IMG/VR virus record: IMGVR_UViG_3300025870_000013
Span: 1 to 64,000 of that record
Reading direction: 5' to 3' (one strand)
Source of the DNA: a virus
Length of the DNA stretch: 64,000 nucleotides
In this document: in pieces, positions 16,191 through 24,600 of the stretch
How positions within the stretch are numbered: position 1 is the stretch's first letter
How the letters are laid out: each line of letters begins with the position of its first letter
Made by a program: the position numbers and the translations under genes
The notes under the pieces: model-generated
What the model saw: only the letters and a program-made list of their open reading frames with translations
Database searches by the model: none
What the model was told of the DNA's origin: nothing

Positions 16191-17063
16191 ATGGAATTTA
16201 AAATATTTGTAAATAAAAAAATAGGAGACGGTAAATTATTTTTAGCTCAACCTACCATGCTGTTCGGAAGTTTAAATCCCGAAGATTACGTAATGGTTGC
16301 TAAACATATCGTTAAAGATGATGATTTAGTAAGACCTGATAGAATTGCTACTGAACACTATGGTACTACTTCAGGATTAGACATTATATTAAAATTCAAT
16401 GGTATTTCTGATCCTTTTTCTATTAACGTAGGTGAAGAACTTTGGATTCCTATGGACACTATTCCTTATTTTAGATTAGAATCTCCACAAATGTATGAGG
16501 ATAATCCTATTAAGAATCAGTTTATAAAAACTAAACGATTAAGTAAAACTGATCAAAGAAGATTAAAGGCACTTAAAAAGAAATATAACAAAGAAAACTT
16601 ATTGCCACCTAACGTTATTCCAGTTGGTAGAAAAAATTACGAGTTTGATGGTTCGAACATTAGATTTGGTATGGGACCACAAACGGATGCCGTAGTTGAT
16701 TCTATATTATCTGATATTAGAAATCAAGATAAGTTTGATAATTCTTCAGATGAAGAAGCAACTGTAGCTGAGCTTATAATAGATGCAAGTGACAATTCAC
16801 AATTAACAAACAGTAGTGGAAACGGAGGCGGAAGTGGAAAATTATATGAAGATCTTTTATCTGAAAATAGTGGAGTAGTTCAAACTGAACGTGGTAGTGG
16901 AACGGGTGGTGGAACAGCTAATGGAACGGGTAGTGGAAACGGAGGCGGAAGTGGAAGAACAGACACTGCTGATAATGTAGGTGGAGATGAACCCGATGGA
17001 ACTGCACCTGGAAATGCTGACAATAATCCAACAAATAACCCAGACGCACCTTGCTCTAAATAA
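16191..17063 (+). CDS. LysM/gp53-like baseplate protein
   Basis: Residues about 45-90 contain a LysM-like module: DLVRPDRIATEHYGTT, a helix with LDIILKFNGISDPF, then GEELWIP. T4 gp53, a baseplate wedge subunit, carries such a LysM-like domain, which joins baseplate sectors rather than binding peptidoglycan. A basic helical middle follows (KTDQRRLKALKKKYNKEN), and residues about 205-285 are Gly/Ser/Asn-rich low-complexity sequence (GSGNGGGSG repeats). The 290-residue length is larger than T4 gp53 because of this tail. A general phage LysM protein is the alternative. Confidence 0.6.
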   Translation: MEFKIFVNKKIGDGKLFLAQPTMLFGSLNPEDYVMVAKHIVKDDDLVRPDRIATEHYGTTSGLDIILKFNGISDPFSINVGEELWIPMDTIPYFRLESPQMYEDNPIKNQFIKTKRLSKTDQRRLKALKKKYNKENLLPPNVIPVGRKNYEFDGSNIRFGMGPQTDAVVDSILSDIRNQDKFDNSSDEEATVAELIIDASDNSQLTNSSGNGGGSGKLYEDLLSENSGVVQTERGSGTGGGTANGTGSGNGGGSGRTDTADNVGGDEPDGTAPGNADNNPTNNPDAPCSK

Positions 17064-17071
17064 CATACTAT

Positions 17072-19255
17072 ATGGAATTATCTAACAATATATTAGCAGT
17101 TGTAGAACCAGCGATTAGGCCAACTGAGATCAAGATGGATGCACTTGCTGAAGAAAAGAAAGACGAGGCAGAGTACAAGCAATCTACTATGGTTGCAACT
17201 CTTAAACCATTTATACTTATTAATGGTTATCAATTTGCACCTACTGATGTTATACGCTTTGAGTTAAATTTAATGGGTGATTTACCAGAATGTGAAATTG
17301 AATTGAGCGACGAAGCTGGAAAATTTGCAGTTGGTAGTTATCCAAGAGATGGTGATTTCTTCACAATACTTATAAATTCTAAAAATCAAGAAACATTTAA
17401 ATCTATTCATATGGATTTTGATATTATAAGCTGTGAATCCCCAAAAGATGGAAATGTTGGAACTGCTGTATTTGAAATATTTGGAGTTTGTAAAATTCCT
17501 AGAATGCAGGCCGAAGATTGTAGAAATTTTGAAAGTGCAGATTCTTTAACTCATATGGAAGAAATAGCTCGAGACTTAGAATTGGGTTTAGCAACTAATA
17601 TTGATGCGGCTGACGATACACAATCTAGAATTATGGCATTTGAACCATATCTTAGTTTTATAAAAAAGATAATCAAAGAAAGTTATATAGGTGAAGAATC
17701 TTTTCAAAAGTTTTGGATCGATCCCTACTACTATATGAATTACGTAGATGTAAATGCATTGTTTAATTCACCTAATCCGCCGATAGAAGAATTTGCTGAA
17801 TCATTGGCTTCAGCTGCTGAATCAATGGTGACCACAACTGATGCTGAAAAAAATGCTAAAACAGGAAACGACATTGAGGTACCATTACTATTGACAAATC
17901 ATGTTGCTTTTATGGGAAATAGTTCATTTATAGAGAAATCTAATATATTAAATAATTCTGCAAATGTTAGTGCAAAAAACGGATATGCCAGAGAAGTAAC
18001 TATTTATAATAACAACGGTGATGATGGTGAGAGAAAACAAGAATTTAGAATAGAGCCTTTAGGTGGAAATGATTTAAAAGAATTAGAAGAGCCACTAAAG
18101 GGTAATAGAAATGATACAAGACATGTTGATCAAATCAAATATAAATATATTGGAAGACAAGAAGCCGGTGAAGATGGATTAGGTAACGTACATCCTAATG
18201 CTGCGTTTTCACAATTGCACAATGCGCAAAATGAGGCTGAAACACAGAAAATGAAATTAGAAGTTACTTTAAATTCATTTAATCCATCTTTATATAAATA
18301 TCAAAAGATTCCTGTTTTAATGTATATTACTAACCCTAAAGCCATACAACAAAACGAAAGAATTAAAGGTGATAAAAAAGAATTAGGCATGGATAAAGAT
18401 GAGCCTTTTGGATTGGAAGAAGCTAGTGAAGATTTAGCAGATGCTGGTAAAAATAGTCCAAGTCAAGCTTTAGATTCATTTTTATCAGGTTATTATATAA
18501 TTGAAAGTATTATATATGAAGTAGAAGAAGATGTCACAAAACAAACAATGATACTTCTTAGAAGGGAATGGCCAACAAGAACAGAAAATCTAATTAATCC
18601 ACCTGGACTTGAAGATGCTACCGATGAAGAAAAAGCAGATAATGTGGCTAAAAATAGTCCGGAACCAGCTCCGGAACCAGCACCTGAACCAACCCCAGAA
18701 CCAACCCCAGAACCGACACCTGATGTTGAATTAGAAATAGAAATAGGATTTACTAAAACTACATCTGAACAAGATATTCAAGCTACGTTTGGTAATAGTA
18801 CATATGCTGTATTTGAAGGTACGTGGACTGCAAATAAAGAAGTTACAGAGTTTGATTTTTGGGAAGCAGATATAGATGATACTTTAATTGGACCAAGTTA
18901 CGGAATGTCAGTTAAGAGTAATGGAACATGGGTATTAGATCTCTCAGAAACAGGAGAATTTGATCCTCAAACATATGATCTTACTATTCAAATACAAGCA
19001 GAGGGCAAAACATTTACAGGAACTTCTTCAGTGGAGGTTACAGAAGGATCTGCGCCGCATGTATATGAAATATTAATAACTGGTAATAGGTTGAGAATAG
19101 TTGTATTTGATGCAAGTGGTGCTGAAGTATATAGAGGTGACCCTAGAATTAGAACAAACCCAATATTAGATGAGGGTGGAGTTGTAAATGAAGCTAAAGC
19201 ATTTTTAGATCCATCGAAACAAGACCCTAACGTCCAAAATATGCAAAAAAAATAA
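17072..19255 (+). CDS. gp27/gpD-like baseplate hub protein with Ig-like extension
   Basis: Residues about 45-145 (FILINGYQFAPTDVIRFE, CEIELSDEAGKF, YPRDGDFFTILI) and 400-520 (VTLNSFNPSLYKYQKIPV, LSGYYIIESIIYEVEEDV, ILLRREWPTR) show the split-barrel pattern of the gp27/gpD (late control D) hub family, which forms the ring above the central spike. A Pro-Glu linker at residues 530-551 then leads to an Ig-like domain (about 555-650) and a short C-terminal domain absent from T4 gp27. It lies two genes before the gp5-like spike protein, its expected partner. The extension may sit on the virion surface or line the hub. Confidence 0.72.
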   Translation: MELSNNILAVVEPAIRPTEIKMDALAEEKKDEAEYKQSTMVATLKPFILINGYQFAPTDVIRFELNLMGDLPECEIELSDEAGKFAVGSYPRDGDFFTILINSKNQETFKSIHMDFDIISCESPKDGNVGTAVFEIFGVCKIPRMQAEDCRNFESADSLTHMEEIARDLELGLATNIDAADDTQSRIMAFEPYLSFIKKIIKESYIGEESFQKFWIDPYYYMNYVDVNALFNSPNPPIEEFAESLASAAESMVTTTDAEKNAKTGNDIEVPLLLTNHVAFMGNSSFIEKSNILNNSANVSAKNGYAREVTIYNNNGDDGERKQEFRIEPLGGNDLKELEEPLKGNRNDTRHVDQIKYKYIGRQEAGEDGLGNVHPNAAFSQLHNAQNEAETQKMKLEVTLNSFNPSLYKYQKIPVLMYITNPKAIQQNERIKGDKKELGMDKDEPFGLEEASEDLADAGKNSPSQALDSFLSGYYIIESIIYEVEEDVTKQTMILLRREWPTRTENLINPPGLEDATDEEKADNVAKNSPEPAPEPAPEPTPEPTPEPTPDVELEIEIGFTKTTSEQDIQATFGNSTYAVFEGTWTANKEVTEFDFWEADIDDTLIGPSYGMSVKSNGTWVLDLSETGEFDPQTYDLTIQIQAEGKTFTGTSSVEVTEGSAPHVYEILITGNRLRIVVFDASGAEVYRGDPRIRTNPILDEGGVVNEAKAFLDPSKQDPNVQNMQKK
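18659..18722 (+). repeat. PEPAPEPT-coding repeat linker
   Basis: About seven copies of ccagaacca-like units encode alternating Pro-Glu-Pro-Ala/Thr, forming a stiff linker between hub and Ig-like domains. Confidence 0.8.
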
Positions 19256-19268
19256 AGATAAATAATAT

Positions 19269-20696
19269 ATGTCAGACTTTAAACATATTAATGAGTTTAG
19301 AAAAGGTTCTGTTTTAAGTAAGATCAGTGAAGATCCAACTTATCTCAGTTTTTTCTTTATGTTTGACGGTGTAGATAGGGAACATTCTCCTTTATTGGCA
19401 GGTCCAGCAGAAGAGTATCTAGAAAAAATGGTAGATGCTAGTATGGGTACAACGTATGCCAAAAAATTAGCTAATTTTAGAAAGGTTCTTTTTAAAATCA
19501 ATAAAGAAATGCCATGGTTTTGGCAAAGTGTTACAGGTTTAGAGTTAGTTGAGACTTATGGTAAAATGGATGAGCCATTTAGAGGACAAGAAAAACCTAA
19601 GATAGAAATAGAATGTTTAGAAGAAAACGTAGAGTTAACTGCAGTTGCATTGATGACACTATATAAGAATGCATGTTATGATTTTAGAAGATATGTAGAA
19701 ATCTTACCCAAAAATTTAAGACACTTTAGGGTTTGGACTGTACTTTCAGAAGTTAGAACATTTCAACAAAGTACGGTCGCTAGAGATTTGAACTTATATG
19801 GCACTGAAATGCCAGGTAATGAAGCAGGTACTTCTGTTAATCTTATTCCTAGAGCTAAGGGTTATGAAACTGCAGCTGGTAGAAATGCTGGTAAGTTTGA
19901 TGCTCCATTAGTTAAACAATATACTGCTGATGCCAAACCACATATTATGTTTGAATTAGGTTTTTGCGAATGGCAAATAGACACAATTGCTGGCATATTT
20001 GCAGATCAATCTAAAAATCCTGAAAAGAAAAAACCAAAAGTATCATTTACTTGGAATACTGGTTTTATGTCAGGTTCTAAGTTTGGAGAAAACATAGCAG
20101 AAGAAGAAAAAAGTCCATTATTTCCTGATGCAAAACCAGATGATGGTTTATATCCTAATCAGCCTTTTAATCCATTAGCAATTGCACAAAATGCAATAAG
20201 CGATAAAGTTAATGGACTTGCAGGTGGTTTAGTAAATAGATTTAATAATTTAAAAAATGGTTTACCAGGATTTGGTAATAATCCTTTAGGTAGAGTTTAT
20301 CCAGAAGGTTTAACAGGAGCTGCAGCCTCTTTAGCAAGTAGAGGCATGGATGCTGTAAAAGGATTGTTATTAGATAACGTACATGGAAGTACAGGTTTCT
20401 TAGGAAGTTTAAGTGATATTAATAGTGCGCTAGAAGCAGGAAGTGTAAATGCTATTTTAAATTTAGCTGGACAATTAAATCCAAATAATACTAATGTTCC
20501 AAACAATGGGAATATTACACCGGTTGGTGTATATGATCCAGGAATAGATAGTTCCCCTGATTTTCCAATTAATCAAAAGGTATATGATCCTGTTGCACAA
20601 GAACCAGAAAGTCAAAACATTACACCTGGAAGAATTCATGAACCTGGTGTTGATAGTAGTCCAGATGATAATATTAACGAGAACGTACACTCATAA
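19269..20696 (+). CDS. putative tube-fold baseplate protein (gp48/gp54-like)
   Basis: Residues about 20-190 contain helix-rich and strand segments (FFMFDGVDREHSP, WFWQSVTGLELVE, IEIECLEENVELTAVALM, FRRYVEILPKNLRHFRVWT). I read these as resembling tail-tube-fold proteins that begin the tube on the hub (gp48/gp54 in T4). A second ordered part (PHIMFELGFCEWQIDTIAG, VSFTWNTGFMSG) follows. The last 170 residues are Asn/Pro/Gly-rich, with two similar PGxxDSSPD-type blocks. A GATAAATA sequence starts 12 nt before the ATG. Assignment rests on weak patterns plus position between gp27-like and gp5-like genes. Confidence 0.52.
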   Translation: MSDFKHINEFRKGSVLSKISEDPTYLSFFFMFDGVDREHSPLLAGPAEEYLEKMVDASMGTTYAKKLANFRKVLFKINKEMPWFWQSVTGLELVETYGKMDEPFRGQEKPKIEIECLEENVELTAVALMTLYKNACYDFRRYVEILPKNLRHFRVWTVLSEVRTFQQSTVARDLNLYGTEMPGNEAGTSVNLIPRAKGYETAAGRNAGKFDAPLVKQYTADAKPHIMFELGFCEWQIDTIAGIFADQSKNPEKKKPKVSFTWNTGFMSGSKFGENIAEEEKSPLFPDAKPDDGLYPNQPFNPLAIAQNAISDKVNGLAGGLVNRFNNLKNGLPGFGNNPLGRVYPEGLTGAAASLASRGMDAVKGLLLDNVHGSTGFLGSLSDINSALEAGSVNAILNLAGQLNPNNTNVPNNGNITPVGVYDPGIDSSPDFPINQKVYDPVAQEPESQNITPGRIHEPGVDSSPDDNINENVHS

Positions 20697-20698
20697 GT

Positions 20699-21415
20699 AT
20701 GAATGATAAAGAATTAGTTGAAGATAATCTAAGAGAAACTCATTGGTTAGGAGAAGTTGTAGTAAACGAAGATCCTTTACTTAATGGTAGATGTCGCGTA
20801 AAAGTTTATGGTAAATTTGATAAACTGACAGATGATGCTATTCCATGGGCAACTCCTATGAATAGAGATCAAATTGGATCACATGCTGTTCCAAGAGTTG
20901 GCGATATTGTTGCAGTTAGGTTTGATAACGGAAACATATACCACCCAGAATATTGGTTTCAGATTGATCAAAATCCAGATTTAAAGACAGATATATTGGA
21001 AGCATCTGATGCACCACATGACGTAATTAGTTTAGTATATGATGCAGAAAGAAATGTTAGAATATATCATTCACCTGAAGATGGCTTAGTTATTACTCGA
21101 GGGAGTGGAGCCAAGGAAAGACCGATGATACAGATAGACGAAGAAGGATTCATTAAAATAAGCACAGATGCGAAGATGTTCTTAGACTGCGGTGATATAT
21201 TCGTTTCAAATGAAGGTGAACCAGGCGCTGATGAAACAGAGCCAGCAGTGAGAGGTCAATCTTTACAAGATTGGTTACAAACATGGTTAGATGATTATAA
21301 TGCACATATTCACCCAACTGGAGTTGGACCATCTGGTCCTCCCATGCCACCTACACCAGCAACCGTAGGTAAATTATCAAGTTCTCATATTAAGTATCAA
21401 CAAAAGAATAAGTAG
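20699..21415 (+). CDS. gp5-like central spike protein with OB-fold
   Basis: Residues about 17-95 match the VgrG/gp5 OB-fold: WLGEVVVNEDPLLNGRCRVKV, DAIPWATPMN and VGDIVAVRFDNGN, followed by HPEYWFQ. A beta-strand-rich segment follows (VRIYHSPEDGLVITRG, MIQIDEEGFIKIST), then a short C-terminal end with a HIHPTGVGPSGPPMPP motif. This is the protein that plugs the hub and pierces the outer membrane. No lysozyme domain is present, unlike T4 gp5, and the beta-helix is short at 238 residues in total, so cell-wall degradation must lie elsewhere. It starts two bases after the upstream stop. Confidence 0.82.
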   Translation: MNDKELVEDNLRETHWLGEVVVNEDPLLNGRCRVKVYGKFDKLTDDAIPWATPMNRDQIGSHAVPRVGDIVAVRFDNGNIYHPEYWFQIDQNPDLKTDILEASDAPHDVISLVYDAERNVRIYHSPEDGLVITRGSGAKERPMIQIDEEGFIKISTDAKMFLDCGDIFVSNEGEPGADETEPAVRGQSLQDWLQTWLDDYNAHIHPTGVGPSGPPMPPTPATVGKLSSSHIKYQQKNK

Positions 21416-21417
21416 TT

Positions 21418-23214
21418 ATGCCTGCATTGTGGCCAACATTCATACCAAATTTAGCAGCTGATATTGCTGGGCGAGAATTTACAAAACCAGGTGGTGCTAT
21501 AGTTTCATATGCTCTTCCAAAGGTTGGTGTTAATCAAGTTCCTATTTTTCCTCCATCTTTAGATCTAATAAAATCTATTAAACCTGGAAATCCACTAAAC
21601 GCATCATTAACAACAGATCCTACTGCAATGATAAATGCTATTAATCTTGCACCTCTAAGTGGAAGATATGATTTTGGTGTAAGAGTTGCTGAAAGATATT
21701 TAGAAGCTGTAAAAGGTTTAGCAATGACACCGTTTGGTGCAACGCATACTAATAATCCTGCTGCTGAATTTCTTTTAAAACAAGGTTATGGCTTAGTATT
21801 TGAACGATTATTAAAAGAGGGTGATATTCCATTGCAAGATCAATATGATGAAGATGGTAATTTAACTGAAATGGGTAAAGAGTCACATCCTGATTATGCT
21901 GATTTTTGTCCAGATCCAGTTGAGGAACCAGATCCAATTGAGGAACAAAAGAAATTAGATAAGAAATTTAGTAAGTTTATAGACGAGTATAAGAATGATT
22001 CTGCTATGGATTTAAAAAAGTTTAGATTTTTTGAATTTCCATGTTTAACTGGAGATGAATCACAAGAGGATCTAGAAAAACTTTTTGCTTCTAGATTATT
22101 ACAACAATTTAGTGGCATTACAAACTTAAACACTAAATGGGAATTTTACATTTGGATTGCATGTTTAGGCTCAGAAAATTATAGTAATTCGAGTGGATTT
22201 GGAGGAAACTGGTCGGGTTTACCATATCCTAATATTAGTAACGAAACTAGAAGTGATATTGAAGATGCAGGTTATAGTTGGACACAGCTTGCTAATAATG
22301 TAAGTAGCATATGCGTTGAAGCAATTCATGATGCACATCCAGGTGAAGAATCTGACAGTGCATTTTTTAACACAAACGCACTAAGACAGAGAATTCAAAA
22401 AGATGCCACTAATGAAATTGTTTTGCCTATAGAATTAGAATGTCCACTAAATAGGTATAAAATACAGGTTGCATATGATTACGAAACTGATAGTAAAAGA
22501 CCTAAAATTTTAACATCACACGTTATTGCGACATTTAGTTGGTATCCTGGTGTAAGAAGCGGATCGTTTAGTGCAAATGCAGAAGGTATTGTTACTAATG
22601 CTCCTAAATTTACAAAAAATAATAATTGGGTTAAATCAAAGTATAGAGATCAAGAATTAAAAAATGGTTGGCGCAAAATTCCAAATGCAATGAGCAGTGC
22701 TAGAACGCCTGAACATGTGATTAATATAAACCCAACATCAGGTGGAACTATATTTAAATTTCAAAGACAACAAGTGATCGACGCTAAGGCCGCTGCAGAA
22801 GAATGTGATGCTGCAGAAGAAGATAGTAATATAGATTATACTTGGCCAGGTGGTGATCCTTATGAAGAAATGGCAGAAATAACTATTGCATATTGGTATG
22901 CATGTTTAGTGAAACCATTTACACCATCTCCATCTGCTTTGCCAGCATTGATTCCTCCTCCACTTACTGGAATTTATATTCCAATTTATTATGGTGGTAA
23001 AAAAAGATTGGCTAAAAATTTAAGAAGAGCATGGAATACCGGGAAAACATTTTCAGTTATTCCTGCTCCAATGCCACCTGCATTGGCAGTTTCAACAGCT
23101 GTTGCGGCTGCGTACATGTTACACTTATTAGAATTTAAATTATTATATCTTGGTGGAATTCCTACACCTGTTGGACCAGTGCCAATGATTGGAATTGTTC
23201 CTGTAGTATTCTAA
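21418..23214 (+). CDS. putative baseplate/tail protein, 598 aa
   Basis: A large unrecognised protein starting MPALWPTFIPNLAADI, directly after the spike gene. The N terminus is Pro/Ala-rich; the middle (residues about 150-200) is acidic and helical; residues about 320-450 look beta-rich. The C-terminal 100 residues are hydrophobic, with Pro-rich segments (LPALIPPPLTGIYIPIYYGG) and a long apolar stretch ending IPTPVGPVPMIGIVPVVF. This end may interact with the membrane or pack inside the baseplate. The location suggests a hub or spike-associated component. Confidence 0.6.
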   Translation: MPALWPTFIPNLAADIAGREFTKPGGAIVSYALPKVGVNQVPIFPPSLDLIKSIKPGNPLNASLTTDPTAMINAINLAPLSGRYDFGVRVAERYLEAVKGLAMTPFGATHTNNPAAEFLLKQGYGLVFERLLKEGDIPLQDQYDEDGNLTEMGKESHPDYADFCPDPVEEPDPIEEQKKLDKKFSKFIDEYKNDSAMDLKKFRFFEFPCLTGDESQEDLEKLFASRLLQQFSGITNLNTKWEFYIWIACLGSENYSNSSGFGGNWSGLPYPNISNETRSDIEDAGYSWTQLANNVSSICVEAIHDAHPGEESDSAFFNTNALRQRIQKDATNEIVLPIELECPLNRYKIQVAYDYETDSKRPKILTSHVIATFSWYPGVRSGSFSANAEGIVTNAPKFTKNNNWVKSKYRDQELKNGWRKIPNAMSSARTPEHVININPTSGGTIFKFQRQQVIDAKAAAEECDAAEEDSNIDYTWPGGDPYEEMAEITIAYWYACLVKPFTPSPSALPALIPPPLTGIYIPIYYGGKKRLAKNLRRAWNTGKTFSVIPAPMPPALAVSTAVAAAYMLHLLEFKLLYLGGIPTPVGPVPMIGIVPVVF

Positions 23215-23260
23215 AAAATAATAGGATATATATTATGTTACACCTTTAATATAAAAATAA

Positions 23261-24547
23261 ATGAACAACGAAAAAAACAAAAGGATCAGAATTGGGGAAA
23301 AGACACCAAAAGAGACCGTAGTTGAAGAACTAGATGTAAAAATCGAAAACACAGAAATTGAAGAAGATGCTAATCAAGCATTTTATGATGAGAACGGGGA
23401 ATTCATGTGGGATGCATATGAGTCTACTTGCCCGTCAAAAACAAGAAAACCAAATCCACATATTAAAACCAAAAACGGCGATAAAGTCTACTCTAGGGAA
23501 TCTTATGCCCAAGAAATGTATGACATGCTTACTGCACATGATGCTAGTATTGGACAATTACTGACTGTAATTAATCCTGGTGAAATTCATGAAGGTAAAA
23601 TTTATGCAATTAATTCTGAGTTTATTAGTGTTGATATTGGTTACAGGGAATTGATCTACGTCAAGTATGATAAAGAACCTGCTGAAATTCAATCGCTAAA
23701 ACCAGGTGATGACACTGCTGTACTAATTACACAATTGGGTAAAAACTCACATGTTGTTGGTAGTATTAATGGTGGTGTTAAACACAAAGTGTTTATGGAT
23801 CTTAGAGCTGCAGTTGAAGAAGGAAACACAGCATGGGTCGGTACAGTTACAAATATGATTGAAAACGGAGGTTATATGGTAATGGTACAAGGTATAGAAT
23901 GTTTTATGCCAGGATCTTTAGCTGGAATTAATAAACTACATGACTTTAGTTCTATTATTGGAACGGAAATGTATGTAGTTCCTGTTAGTTTCTCACCGGA
24001 TAGAGGTACGTTAGTAGTTTCTCATAGAAAATATTTACAAGCTTTAATACCTGGAGAAATTGAAAACTTAAAACAAACACAAGGTGAAACAGTGACTGGA
24101 AATGTTACGGGTACTGCAAAATACGGAGTATTTGTAGAATTTAATAAGTGTTTAACTGGTATGATTCATAATAATGATTTAGATGAAGATACATTAGCCA
24201 AGTTTAGAGCCAGAGAAATTAAACCAGGTGATGAAATTTCATTTATGGTTAAAGATATTATAAGTAATACTAAAATAACATTAACTCAAAAGGCAAATAT
24301 AGTTGTTAATCCATGGGCAGATATTGTTTCTAGATATCAAATTCCTTGCGTGGTACAAGCTACTGTTAAAACTAAAAAGGATTACGGATTATTTATCACA
24401 ATAGAAGATGGAGTGACTGGTTTGCTACATGTTAGCGAATTAAGTGAAGAAGTAATGAGCGTATTTAAAGCTGGTGACCCTATCACGGTACAGATTACAA
24501 GAATCGATGTTGATTCGATGAAAGTCTTTTTAAAGATGCCGCAATAA
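23261..24547 (+). CDS. ribosomal protein S1-like, four S1 domains
   Basis: After a charged 100-residue N terminus there are four consecutive S1 (OB-fold RNA-binding) domains, at about residues 105-170, 190-257, 273-344 and 359-427. The last two are the most canonical (TGTAKYGVFVEFNKCLTGMI and DYGLFITIEDGVTGLLHVSE). Domain order and number resemble ribosomal protein bS1, which has six in many bacteria, shortened to four. S1 delivers mRNAs lacking strong Shine-Dalgarno sequences to the ribosome, and Bacteroidota and this phage largely lack them. I infer a phage factor favouring phage mRNAs or sequestering host S1 function. It sits in the middle of the baseplate block. Confidence 0.88.
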   Translation: MNNEKNKRIRIGEKTPKETVVEELDVKIENTEIEEDANQAFYDENGEFMWDAYESTCPSKTRKPNPHIKTKNGDKVYSRESYAQEMYDMLTAHDASIGQLLTVINPGEIHEGKIYAINSEFISVDIGYRELIYVKYDKEPAEIQSLKPGDDTAVLITQLGKNSHVVGSINGGVKHKVFMDLRAAVEEGNTAWVGTVTNMIENGGYMVMVQGIECFMPGSLAGINKLHDFSSIIGTEMYVVPVSFSPDRGTLVVSHRKYLQALIPGEIENLKQTQGETVTGNVTGTAKYGVFVEFNKCLTGMIHNNDLDEDTLAKFRAREIKPGDEISFMVKDIISNTKITLTQKANIVVNPWADIVSRYQIPCVVQATVKTKKDYGLFITIEDGVTGLLHVSELSEEVMSVFKAGDPITVQITRIDVDSMKVFLKMPQ

Positions 24548-24565
24548 CTATTGCAACGAGAGTGT

Positions 24566-24576
24566 GATATATAATC
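24566..24576 (+). promoter_or_regulatory. GATATATAATC element
   Basis: One-base variant of the recurring 11-nt element, in the 53-nt gap after the S1-like gene and 35 nt before ATG 24601. Compatible with a promoter core for the amidoligase gene. Confidence 0.45.
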
Positions 24577-24600
24577 AAACGGTAATATCATAATCTTAGT

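Noticed and set aside
24566-24588. Terminator after the S1-like gene
   Set aside because: GATAT and ATATC can pair over only 5 A/T-rich bp with no T-run, too weak to call.
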